Source: Aedes albopictus
Lineage: Eukaryota; Arthropoda; Insecta; Diptera; Culicidae
Assembly (NCBI RefSeq): GCF_035046485.1
Contig: NC_085138.1
Span: 21,740,440-21,804,439, forward strand
Direction of reading: 5' to 3'
Length of the DNA: 64,000 nt
Shown: positions 20,000-29,814 of the stretch, piece after piece
Layout: each line of letters opens with the position of its first letter
Numbering within the stretch: position 1 is the first letter of the stretch
Made by a program: the position numbers and the translations under genes
The notes under the pieces: model-generated
Databases searched by the model: none
Seen by the model: only the letters and a program-made list of their open reading frames with translations
Told to the model about the DNA's origin: nothing

Positions 20000-21179
20000 G
20001 GCTGGCAACGTTATTGGTGTGGTGTCGGTACATGCGAATGTTGTTTCTGTGTGCGTGACGAGCGTTCGTGCCGTAGCTTCCAAAACCAACCCATTCGGTG
20101 GTGTTCGACTGTTCGGGTGAGCATGTGGCGGCAGGCGGCACTGACAGATGTGTCCAAAATCGTTTGTGAGTTACATCATGTTCGTTTTGCCACCTCTTTG
20201 CCTCTGGTCATCGCTGATCAGTGTAGGGGAGACTGGGGAGACTTGATCCCTTTTTCCTACTTTACCTGAAACTTTCAGAAAATACACAAAACTAGATCCG
20301 ATTTCCGTTCAAAATGGCAGGTAAACATCTATTTCAAGTTAATACGCAACAGAAGGCTTTTAAATTATTGTTAAAGTTTTCAAAACTGTGTTTTTATGGA
20401 GGCATATCTTATGATGTATTTTTCAAAAATGGGTGACACTTGATCCCCCTTTGAGCATTTAAAGGGAAAATAATTCCAGAGTCTTCCTATTCATTTTCTT
20501 TTCGAGTTTTCTTGTATTTTCGATAAACATGAAGTGTTTGAAACTGTAAGATTTCCTTAAATTTTTAAGGATATGCCGTATTTTCAAAATGGGGAGACTT
20601 GATCCCCTTTTTCTTGGTTTGTACTAAAGTTATAATTATCTGACACATTTTATCGTTGAATAGACTAGAATTCCAAGTAAATGGAGGCTTCCGCATAGAG
20701 TTTTATTTTTCACATGTATAATGTGTGTGTAATCCTCGAGGGATCAAGTCTCCCCATGTCACTTAAGCCGAATTAATTAAAATATGTTAACAACAGCCTT
20801 ATTTGGATAAATAAGTTTGAAAGTATTTTATTTAAACTATGTGCTGTGAAATTTTGACACGATTTGGTTCAATTTTCACAAAGTTATTGAGATTTTTCGG
20901 AATCGCCTAAAAGATTTCTGAAGGACTGAAAACAAACCATCAGCCGTAAAAAAATAATGCAATGTACAATCGAAATCACTTGTAGCCAAAACATAGTCGT
21001 CGTTTGTCCAGGAGTAGTTTTGGAAAAATTATGCCAGAAGAAAAATGTTCTTGATTCCGAGAAAATATGGAGGGATCAAGTCTCCTCAGTCTCCCCTACA
21101 GTTCAATCGCAAGCGAAAAAAAAAAAACAATTGATAAGTTGATTGAGCATTTGTGAGGTGATATTTTGCATCATTGCTT
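20000..21179. repeat. Second copy of the duplicated segment, with an insertion
   Basis: The outer parts (20000-20225 and 21097-21179) match 18667-18964. The copy is split at GATCAGTG|..|CAGTTC by the TA-flanked element at 20226-21096. Confidence 0.75.
20226..21096 (+). mobile_element. 871-bp TA-flanked TIR element with GGGGAGACTTGATCCC repeats
   Basis: It is bounded by TA (20224-20225 and 21097-21098) and absent from the paralogous site near 18888. The TIRs are GGGGAGACTGGGGAGACTTG and, reversed, GGGGAGACTGAGGAGACTTG. The motif GGGGAGACTTGATCCC or close variants recurs inside at about 20233, 20430, 20590 and, inverted, 20738 and 21071. A second, reversed copy is at 57925-58594. The longest ORF is 61 codons, so it is non-autonomous. 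The TA target suggests a Tc1/mariner-like mobiliser (inference). Confidence 0.85.
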
Positions 21180-21375
21180 CAAACTACATCAAACAGCTGC
21201 CATCTTAGATTTTAGACCGCCATCGTGGATATTCTGGTCACCATTTCAGGACTCTGGCCATCTTCTTCATACGAAATATACTAATATTGCATGGTTTTAG
21301 AGCCTAAAACTCCATTAAACAGCCGCCATCTTGAATTTGGAGTCGCCATCTTGAACATTTGGTTGCCATCTTGAA
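21175..21375. repeat. CCGCCATCTTG-type dispersed repeat, second copy
   Basis: It shares long phrases with 15530-16135 ('atcaaacagc.gccatctt', 'gaccgccatc', 'ggatattctggtcaccattt', 'catggttttagagcctaaaa'). It ends just before the LTR element. Confidence 0.65.
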
Positions 21376-21396
21376 TTTTTGTTATTAGTGTACGAG

Positions 21397-22157
21397 TGTA
21401 GAGTGGTGGTGGCAACTGTCACCAGAATGTAGACGCGAAGTGGTCACGGCACTGCACTGGCTTTCTTTCTATTCTTCCTTTTCCGGAAAAACTAACTCTA
21501 CGATTATTACTTCTTACTGTTTATTCTTCTTCTAGACTTACTTTCTAACACTTTCTCGCAACCACACGGCACACTAACGTCGTCGACACCGACGACAAAC
21601 GGACACCCGGACTTCTCCAACGAACCCACAACAACCGTCACCGCGAACAGACGAACCGGGCAGCCGACGATCCACACAACAATACAACACCGCCCCGGCG
21701 TCAATCGCGGGTCTTTTAACTTGCCGTCGCAAGAACTCATTCTCCCGATCTGAAAAGAAATAAGAGAAAAGAGAAAAGCCAAAACGGGCGTCGTCCACTC
21801 TGGCTTCATTAGTTCGGCCGCGTGACTGAGACCTTGTTGGGGTTCAGTCAGCGCTGCCGGGCGACAAACAAAAATTAAACGAAAAACATTTCTCCGGCAT
21901 TGGAGCGAGAACGTTATATCACCAGGTCAACCAGCAACAAGCAGTAAGCATTCTCTCTGCTTGCATCGCTTGTTTCTTGGTTAACCGGCGTTGGTCTATA
22001 AACATGACCGTGAAATCCACATGTGATGTAATCCACTAATTGCGTGGAGCACCATGAGGAAATAAAGGGTCTTTCTTAGATCAATGGTGATCATTGATCT
22101 TTAGATTTATTTGATACAGGGAGGGAAATGCTTCCTTCGGTCGGCAGGACCGCTACA
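21397..22157 (-). repeat. 3' LTR (left copy), complete
   Basis: 761 bp. On the minus strand it begins TGTAGCGGTCCTGCCGACCG and ends ...CACCACCACTCTACA, directly followed by the CGAG target duplication. It contains AATAAA-like sites and a TTTATAG TATA-like box. Its last 20 bp (21397-21416) are missing from the other LTR. Confidence 0.85.
21507..21809 (-). CDS. 100-codon ORF inside the LTR (3' LTR copy)
   Basis: It reads MKPEWTTPVLAFLFSLISF then QIGRMSSCDGK..., with a hydrophobic start and a Cys-containing middle. The identical ORF occurs in the other LTR at 27947-28249. No homolog is recognised. It may simply be open by chance in a GC-rich LTR: a second ORF overlaps it in another frame. Treat it as hypothetical. 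Confidence 0.2.
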   Translation of the reverse strand: MKPEWTTPVLAFLFSLISFQIGRMSSCDGKLKDPRLTPGRCCIVVWIVGCPVRLFAVTVVVGSLEKSGCPFVVGVDDVSVPCGCEKVLESKSRRRINSKK

Positions 22158-22170
22158 TCCGCCCCCCCTT
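22158..22170 (-). promoter_or_regulatory. Polypurine tract of the LTR element
   Basis: The minus strand reads AAGGGGGGGCGGA directly before the left LTR, where plus-strand DNA synthesis of an LTR element is primed. This fixes the element's orientation. Confidence 0.75.
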
Positions 22171-23870
22171 AAATTAAGTTTTTTTTGTGAAGCAAAGAAA
22201 AACTTGCAGTAGGCATTCGGCTAGCGTATACATTTGCGGATTAAAGATTATCGTGCAAAAACGAACTAATCTAATCCTTATTTCTTTCCCTACTCTAAGA
22301 TGATTCACCTTCCTCCAGACGCTCGAGTCTATCAAAATGCCGCTTCGTGTTTGTGTTGCAGTAGAAATTCATCGACCGAAACTAGATTTCAAGCACCAAA
22401 AACGGGTTATTTGTAGGGTTGTCCATTGAACGAAATCTCTCAACCAACCGCCATATTCTTTAAACTCGGAGTACCTCCCAAATAGTAACCAACATCCTTC
22501 CATTGCACGTACGTAACCAACAACCTTCTATCTGCACAAAGTCGTTTTCATGTGTTGAGTAGTTTTAGCTACCTATCACCATTCCCATTCCATCGAACCA
22601 CTCTCAGAGATTCGTCGAGTGTCTCTTCCATGTCACCGTTCAACTCCGTGAAGTTTGTCGGATTCAGCTGGCACATGACATATAGTACTCTTGCGAAGCA
22701 TTTCAGATGCCTAATGACTCCTCCCTTGGCACAGCTCGGAATATTCTTCCCATTCCAAATGCATAACTTACTCCAGAAATCAAAGACTAGGATTTTCGGT
22801 CTAACATGGCAATTTAAGCAGCAACATCCCAGCATTTCTCCATCGGCGCTAAACCATCACCTTCAAACGTGTAAACCTTGTTTGTCTTAATCGGGCAACT
22901 CCCAACGGCTCGTCCTTGTCGGCATGACTAGCATCGCAGACTACCGCTCCATGATCCTTCTGACCCTATTCTGTCCCTACGAAAAATTCAAATTCCGTCT
23001 CCTATATCAATTAAGTTAATCAGTCAAATAAAAAGTAAAAGAAATACTCCCTTATTTTTAAAGAGTAAAAAGTACGAATTAAATACGAACTATATTTTGT
23101 GAACTTTTAAAAATGGCATTTAATTATATTTTTTTTCGAAATACTTTTTTTTTTGAATGTTTTTTTTTGTTGTTTTTTTTTTCGAAAATATCTTACTTTT
23201 TTTTCGAATATTGTTTTTTTTTTAATATATATTTTCGAATATTGTTTTTTTTTTTTTTGAAAAATGTTTTTTTTTTTTTGCCTTTTTTCTTAATACATGT
23301 GTAATATTAATAATAATGTAATAAACTTAATACATGTGTAATGTAATATTAATCAAATATTTCATCATGAATTGGCCTACTTCATTAGCCTTATGCCTTC
23401 GGCAAATTATGTGACAAACTTGAAAGTAAGAAAAAAAAAACCAATTGATCACAATTGAAACATCTTCAGAAGATCATTTCTGTCAACCAAAAACAATTTG
23501 CATTTTATATTCCATCAAATCTAGATTTCACTATATGAATAAAAAAAATTTTTTTTTTTTCGAGACACTGCCGGAGAAAAAACAAAAAACAACAAACTTA
23601 CATACTACATCATAATGTTGCAGGGATGCAAGGCAATAATCTATTTATCTTTCTTGCATATCCGCAAAAGCTTAAAAATAAAATGAACTCACCGAGTCTC
23701 TAGGTACCTTACTTTTTCGTCCTTTTCCGTTTGTTGTGGCAAGTCCTTGACTGCCGGCATTGCTCCACCCCTTTCCCTTTTGAGGTTGTAGGTTGGGCCT
23801 GTAAGTATACTCCATTTCTCTTGATTAACTTGTGTATAAAACCACATTGTAAATATCATTCCATATTATT
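22171..23870 (-). other. Long non-coding 3' region of the LTR element
   Basis: No gag-pol remnant is recognisable. Short frames at 22552-22890 (+) and 22569-22835 (-) overlap each other and match nothing I know. A T-rich tract at 23113-23290 (long A runs on the transcribed strand, with TTCGAA-type breaks) is the main feature. Confidence 0.45.
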
Positions 23871-23876
23871 TTTACA

Positions 23877-24618
23877 GAGGATATGGGTTCCTCTAATCTC
23901 TCTTAATATTTCATTATTTCATAGAGGTTTTGGATTTCCTCTTTCGTCAAAATTTGTAGACATTTGCTTTGTCTCCTTTCTGTGTTTTAAATTTTCTCAT
24001 AATTTCATTTAAATTTTCAGAGGGCTTTTGTAAATCCTCTCTTAATTCTCTTAAGTTTTCATATTCGTTTTAAAAAAAAAACGCTTAATTTTGCTCTCGT
24101 TTTAGTTTCTGTACTATTAAATCATTGGAGGGTACGTGTTCCTCTCCTAAATCATCTCTCCTTTCGTTCAAATTTTCCGTTTATTATGTTACTGAAGGGT
24201 GTGTATTCCTCTTCTTTATTATTTTTCTTCAATTATTTCCTTGTATTTTCTGTATTTCTGGAGGGTGTGTTTTCCTTTCCCTAATTATTTATTTCTCTTT
24301 GTTCTTTGATATCTATGGCCCTTACAGAATAGTAGTTACTCTGGTTTTCCAGCCCTTCGGTACATTCAAAAACTGAGTTTGACGGACGAATTCATTGTTA
24401 TAAATTAGCTGTAGGCTCATAGTTTATCAATATTTTTTTTTAAATTTTGTTATGTAATTCCTCTCTTACTTCCCTTTCAATGTTTCATTTTATATTTACT
24501 GAGGGTATTCTATTCCTCTCATTTTTAATTAATGTTCACTTATTTTTATAGAGGGTATGAAATTCCTCTCATTTCAATTAAATTTTCATTTTGTATTTAT
24601 TGAGGGTATGAAATTCCT
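23877..24618 (-). repeat. Array of about nine short GAGG...CCTC inverted repeats
   Basis: Units of the form GAGGGTATGAAATTCCTCTC, each a mini-palindrome (GAGG, about 10 nt, CCTC), occur at 23877, 23924, 24020, 24128, 24194, 24261, 24501, 24551 and 24602. Some are degenerate (the 24261 unit ends CCTT). Spacing is roughly 50-110 bp, apart from a 240-bp gap after the sixth unit. The array lies about 0.4 kb past the stop codon of the coiled-coil ORF. Its role is unknown; RNA packaging, RNA stability or subgenomic repeats are possible (inference). Confidence 0.7.
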
Positions 24619-24984
24619 CTCATTTTTCATTGATTTAATTTTCCACTTTATCCTGAGCGGTGACAGATGAATTTGATTTTCGCTTATATTTGCACTGATA
24701 TTATTTATATCAATCGCTCTTTCTGTAATAGGTAATGTGTTTGGTATCATGTAGTCACTCTCTATTTCTTATTTAAATTTGATCATCTAAGTTCAATAAT
24801 CTATTCCTATATATATTTTTCATAATCCTTAATGATTTGATTATGAGTGTAAATTAGTCAATATCATCGACAATATTTTAACATGAGGAATAATTAGCTC
24901 TCCTTTGTCAGTATGGGTATTTACAATTGTTGTAAACGAGAAGAAAAAATATTTATTGTTGATAAATGTTGTTTTTGGTTCAAA

Positions 24985-26601
24985 TCAACCGTGGTCATCC
25001 CACAGAAGTTCCGTTAGGCACTCATAGTTTTCCGAAAATACACAATCTCGTAGTAAATCTATCTCGTTTAAAAGATTGCCCAGTGGTTCGAAGTCTTTTC
25101 GTTTTGCGAGACTCGCAATAGTTGCTTCCTCTTTGGCATGAGCACTTTCTTGTTGTTTGATTTGGCTTTGGGGTTCTTGAAAAAAATTCTCGTTATCATA
25201 GGTAGTTTCTTGTAGCTGTTGCAATTTCAACCGAGTTTTAGTATTGCGGTATTCGCTCACTGCTTTCTCCGCATGGGCATTCTTTAGTTGTTTCAGTGGT
25301 GAAGTCAATTTGTTCTGCGTTTCCTCTTTAATTACGCAAAAATTATCAATTGGACCTTTGAAACTTGTAACTTTTTCATAGCTACTGAAACATTTTGAAT
25401 TTTCTTCTAGTTCTTGAACTTTAGTTGACAACGTATCCTTTTCACTGAGTAGCTTTTCCGATTTATCAATAGATTCTGGCAAGTGTTTATTAAGGTCGCT
25501 CTTCTGTTGCTCCAAATTGATGATAACCGTTTTCATAAGATGGTTTTCTTTTTCCAGATCCAAAATCTTTCGTTCGAATTCCACAAACTTCGAAGAAATG
25601 TCACTTTTCTCTTGCTCTAAATTAATGATAACCGTTTTCATATTATGGTTCTCCTTTTCCAAATCCAAAGTCTTTTGCTCGAATTCCACAAACTGCGACT
25701 CCAACTCGTTCTTTTGTTTATTGCAAGTAGTTACCGTCAAGGATATCGTACTGTCAAGATTCTTCACTTTTTCCTCAGTGGCCGTCAGTTTGTCCTGCAG
25801 ATCGTTTACTTCATTCCTTAAGATATCTCTGTTTGTCAACGCTTCTTCCATATTCTTCTTATTGCTTTCGAGTTGCACCTTCAATTCGCGTACTTCACTT
25901 TCTTTACTTTCCAATTCGGAATTGATTGCCGTTTTGTTATCAGCAACCGATAAAGCAAGCTCTTCCTCTCGCATCTTCAGCATAGTGACTTCCTGGCTTA
26001 ATGCTTCATTCAATATTATCTCATCGCTCAGCTTAGCTTCCAAAGCTTTCAACTTGTTATCAAATTTATTTTCTTTTGCAGCCATATCGTTAGCAGCATC
26101 CCGCCTATCGTCATGAAGGTCTTTTATGTCACGATGATACAGTTCTTCCAATCGAGCTTTTGATTCTTCTGATTGCTCCCATAATTCCTTGTGTTTTTCT
26201 GCCTCCATTGCTGTCTTATTATTGCTAATAGCATCGCTATTTCGCTTTAAGAGTGATTTTATTACCCGTTGGTAAGCGTTTGCAATCAAAAGCATTTTCT
26301 CTTCCGTATCTTTCCATAACTTCTTGTATTTTTCTACTTCCATTCTAAGGCCATTTTCTTCCTCGTTCGTCTCTCTGTGGTTGTAATAGTTATCGTTTTG
26401 GTTGTAGTTGTTGTTGTGGTTGTAATTGTTGTTGTTGCGACTGTAATTGTTGTTCCGGTAGTAGTAGTTGTTGTTATTGCCTCGTGGCTTATCAACCCGA
26501 TCCTCTTCCTCATACTCTCTCTCTTCCTCAGACTCTCTCTCGAGCCTGTCTCGCAATTCTCGGAAGAATCTATCCCGTTGGGAATACTTAGAAAATGCCA
26601 T
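24985..26601 (-). CDS. 538-aa Asn/Tyr-rich coiled-coil protein of the LTR element
   Basis: It starts at ATG 26601, preceded by 14 A's, and ends with WDDHG-stop at 24985. Residues 1-40 are strongly charged (RFFRELRDRLERESEEE). About 41-75 is an Asn/Tyr-rich low-complexity tract (NNNNYYYRNNNYSRNNNNYN). About 85-420 is an almost continuous predicted coiled coil with heptad-like Leu/Ile and Glu/Lys. Two internal duplications are visible: KYKKLWKDTEEK / KHKELWEQSEES, and FVEFEQKTLDLEKENHNMK / FVEFERKILDLEKENHLMK. The C-terminus (about 420-538) is less regular. I see no zinc knuckle, protease or polymerase motif. It could be a highly diverged Gag-like structural protein or a captured host coiled-coil gene; I cannot decide. 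A donor-like GG|GTAAGT on the minus strand near 27465 hints at a spliced leader. Confidence 0.75.
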   Translation of the reverse strand: MAFSKYSQRDRFFRELRDRLERESEEEREYEEEDRVDKPRGNNNNYYYRNNNYSRNNNNYNHNNNYNQNDNYYNHRETNEEENGLRMEVEKYKKLWKDTEEKMLLIANAYQRVIKSLLKRNSDAISNNKTAMEAEKHKELWEQSEESKARLEELYHRDIKDLHDDRRDAANDMAAKENKFDNKLKALEAKLSDEIILNEALSQEVTMLKMREEELALSVADNKTAINSELESKESEVRELKVQLESNKKNMEEALTNRDILRNEVNDLQDKLTATEEKVKNLDSTISLTVTTCNKQKNELESQFVEFEQKTLDLEKENHNMKTVIINLEQEKSDISSKFVEFERKILDLEKENHLMKTVIINLEQQKSDLNKHLPESIDKSEKLLSEKDTLSTKVQELEENSKCFSSYEKVTSFKGPIDNFCVIKEETQNKLTSPLKQLKNAHAEKAVSEYRNTKTRLKLQQLQETTYDNENFFQEPQSQIKQQESAHAKEEATIASLAKRKDFEPLGNLLNEIDLLRDCVFSENYECLTELLWDDHG

Positions 26602-27855
26602 TTTTTTTTTTTTTTGAGGGAGCTATTGAGAGTGCTACTTCTATAAATGAGTTATCTGTGGTCATTAACTTTGTGACAGTTACTTATTCCACCCAAGTGC
26701 AAAATCCATAATCAATTACGAGAGAACTATAGAACAAAACAGAACTATTTTCCCGTCGTGTTTCTTCATGTTTAATTTTTCCTTCAGCAAATTATTTAAA
26801 TAATATTAATAGATATCAATTAATATCATCCATAAATCAAGCCGTGCCATCAACACTCCTAATTTCACATGGCCATCCGTAAAGGCAATAATCGAAAAGC
26901 GCGAAAGTTTTACCGATAGGGTTTGGCCGTGTTTGTCGCAGTAACACGATCTTTGCTCTCATCTCCAGCAACCTATGTTTGTTTCTAATCACACCCATGT
27001 TCATTCCAAATCCGTTAAAATAGTAGGAGAAACCAACCGGGAAATAAATTGTTGATAGATTTTTGATAGATTCGTTCCTCTATAACCACATGATTAAATA
27101 AGATGATTCATTAAAATTAAATTTTTCTTATAAATTTTGCAATATTTTTTCTACATGCTTTACTAACATGATCGAAACTGCCATAAAATGTTCAAGCATT
27201 CCAAAGATTGCAATATTCATAGTTCATAATCTTTAATTTGATCAAGAGTTCATGTGAAAAAGCCAACAAATATAATTATAAAAAAAGGATTTATTTACGT
27301 GCAATTTTTTGTTACTTGCCTTTCTCAAACTCAAATAAAAAAGATACAATAATAGCATTCTATTAGAATGTTGTAACTTTCATTTTGTGCTAAGATAACC
27401 AAAATCATATACACATACGCACTTAAAATCACTCAATTAAAAAAAATATTGATTCGACTTACCCATTATTCGGCATCATATTGCTGGGTCCGATGAAGAT
27501 ACGTAGTTCCTCTTGTAGGAAATGATCTGGCAGTGATCGATTTGCAAGCGGTTTGCAAATGTGCGACTCAGTAGTATCCAGTGGGTCCAACTTCTTCTCA
27601 GTTTTGACTCGATGAGTAACACGACAATTTTCGTTAAAAGGAATCCGAGATCAGCATCACACTCAAACTGTGCACGGTTCAAGAGTTCTACTCAACTGAA
27701 TGATTCACACTGTTTCGCCTAATAGTTTTCTGCGCAACACTTACACGATTTCTTCTGTAGTAACCAGCTGGGTCTTAGATACTTCAATAGGATTTTATTC
27801 TTTTTCACTTTCCAATCACAAACGGCGTGCCTGCACTTGTTTAGCGCTTTTGCGC
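26602..27855 (-). other. 5' leader region of the LTR element
   Basis: No tRNA-complementary primer-binding site is evident right after the 5' LTR. The sequence there (minus strand CGCAAAAGCGCTAAACAAG) forms a small GCGC-A4-GCGC hairpin. A 68-codon minus-strand frame at 27476-27682 ends close to a donor-like GTAAGT near 27465. No protein is recognised. Confidence 0.4.
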
Positions 27856-28597
27856 TGTCACCAGAATGTAGAATGCGAAGTGGTCACGGCACTGCACTGG
27901 CTTTCTTTCTATTCTTCCTTTTCCGGAAAAACTAACTCTACGATTATTACTTCTTACTGTTTATTCTTCTTCTAGACTTACTTTCTAACACTTTCTCGCA
28001 ACCACACGGCACACTAACGTCGTCGACACCGACGACAAACGGACACCCGGACTTCTCCAACGAACCCACAACAACCGTCACCGCGAACAGACGAACCGGG
28101 CAGCCGACGATCCACACAACAATACAACACCGCCCCGGCGTCAATCGCGGGTCTTTTAACTTGCCGTCGCAAGAACTCATTCTCCCGATCTGAAAAGAAA
28201 TAAGAGAAAAGAGAAAAGCCAAAACGGGCGTCGTCCACTCTGGCTTCATTAGTTCGGCCGCGTGACTGAGACCTTGTTGGGGTTCAGTCAGCGCTGCCGG
28301 GCGACAAACAAAAATTAAACGAAAAACATTTCTCCGGCATTGGAGCGAGAACGTTATATCACCAGGTCAACCAGCAACAAGCAGTAAGCATTCTCTCTGC
28401 TTGCATCGCTTGTTTCTTGGTTAACCGGCGTTGGTCTATAAACATGACCGTGAAATCCACATGTGATGTAATCCACTAATTGCGTGGAGCACCATGAGGA
28501 AATAAAGGGTCTTTCTTAGATCAATGGTGATCATTGATCTTTAGATTTATTTGATACAGGGAGGGAAATGCTTCCTTCGGTCGGCAGGACCGCTACA
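27856..28597 (-). repeat. 5' LTR (right copy), U5 end missing
   Basis: 742 bp, essentially identical to 21417-22157 (one small difference noticed: TAGAATGCG versus TAGACGCG). It lacks the last 20 bp present in the other LTR (…CACCACCACTCTACA). The same 100-codon ORF lies at 27947-28249. CGAG follows at 28598-28601. Confidence 0.85.
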
Positions 28598-28601
28598 CGA
28601 G

Positions 28602-29814
28602 AAAGGCAAAAAGTTGGACCCACCGATGCAGGTTGATTCCGAGGGTAGATAGTTGGGTTGATAGGCGACATGGAGAAGTAACATGCCACCGGCACCAGGT
28701 CGTCAGGGCCATGGTTGCTTCCGACAGTAAATAAATACACCGTTATGGTCATGCGGGTCCTATCTAATGTTCGATTTGTGCTGGATAAAAGGCAACAGCG
28801 GGACACATTTTGGATCGTGTGCCCGCGTTTACGTTCAATGGGTGACCGCATGTTTGCCACATGCGGGGAAGACACAACTATGATCAATCTTATCAAGATG
28901 ATGTATGTATTGGGACGAGTTTGACTGGAATGTCGTTTCATCGGCTATAACCCATATCGTATTGGAGCTACAGAGGAGGTGACGCGTGAACTCGGAGAAT
29001 GGCTAGTTCAGACGCTATACAAGAGGTGGTCCACGGGTTCGCAGTCAGCTACCTAGGTCATACCGGTATCCTGCGGTCGAGATTGCCCCTTACAGCGATT
29101 TAAGTGGCCGCGTGGCGAAGCGTAGCTGCCGAGGCATCGTCTACACTCTACTGGGTTGAATCCGTGCCCACGGTTGGAAAGCGGTCACCGGTATATGGGG
29201 CGAAGGCAGGTGGAGGCCCTACTGTCAGCAATTCCTTCTGGTGCAAGCTGATAGGGTCTCAGCTTTCAGCAGGTCAAATCGCGTTGCACCCAAGTAGCAG
29301 TTCTTGATGCTAGCTGAACAGTTTAGCGCGGGCGTGGGGGTTGACTCTACCTGCCTTCCGAGAACAAAGGAAGACACGCTATGACGTGAATTTCACTATC
29401 GTTCCTTCTCTTACTCAAGTTTTGCCTCGCGATTTTCAAAATATAAATTTAGGTTTCTGAAACGTAGCTGATGCTTGGGTCAACTGTGCACAGCAAGTGA
29501 GCAAGCAAATGATCCAATTTCTAGTTCATAATACGTAGTAGTGTCTGAGATTTATATCTCAATTGCAGTAAAACAATGGTGGATGATTGCACTGATGTGG
29601 CGTGTTAGCATTAGCATTAGCATTAAGCGAGTCGTACAAATACGTAGGTGGTACAGTCCTAGACCACTGTTATGAGGATTGCCTCCATCCCGTCCGAACC
29701 AGAGTACAAAGATTTGGGACTAATCTCTGACTCTTAGACAAGACTGACACAATCCTCCAATGGTCGAGAACTGTCCTGGTCACGTCCTTGCGACTGCTGG
29801 CTGAGGGATGGGAA
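28602..29814. other. Unassigned DNA, possibly a decayed LINE 3' end
   Basis: GC is higher than in the surroundings, but the frames are short and broken. The part at 29605-29760 ((TTAGCA)3-like, then 'gtcgtacaaatacgtaggtggtacagtcctag') is repeated in diverged form at 48630-48790. That suggests a LINE or SINE 3' tail, but the family is not recognised. Confidence 0.35.

Larger units (their letters stand above)
21397..28597 (-). mobile_element. 7.2-kb non-autonomous LTR retrotransposon carrying a coiled-coil gene
   Basis: Two near-identical LTRs (21397-22157 and 27856-28597) enclose 5.7 kb, with CGAG on both sides (21393-21396 and 28598-28601) as a 4-bp target duplication. The minus-strand direction follows from the polypurine tract AAGGGGGGGCGGA next to the left LTR, from the LTR ends TGTAG...CTACA, and from the only long ORF (24985-26601). 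No protease, RT, RNase H or integrase is visible, so it must use another element's enzymes (inference). Near-identity of the LTRs implies recent insertion. The 4-bp duplication would fit the Ty3/gypsy group, but this is not proven. Confidence 0.85.

Noticed and set aside
23113..23304. Phe-rich 63-codon ORF
   Set aside because: Translation of a T-rich tract.
23877..24618. Reading the GAGG...CCTC units as a CRISPR array or tRNA-like elements
   Set aside because: Units are too short and variable, and lie inside an LTR element.
25517..26116. Plus-strand 199-codon Ser/Phe-rich ORF
   Set aside because: Antisense of the coiled-coil ORF; Ser/Phe/Leu richness is what reversed Lys/Glu codons give.
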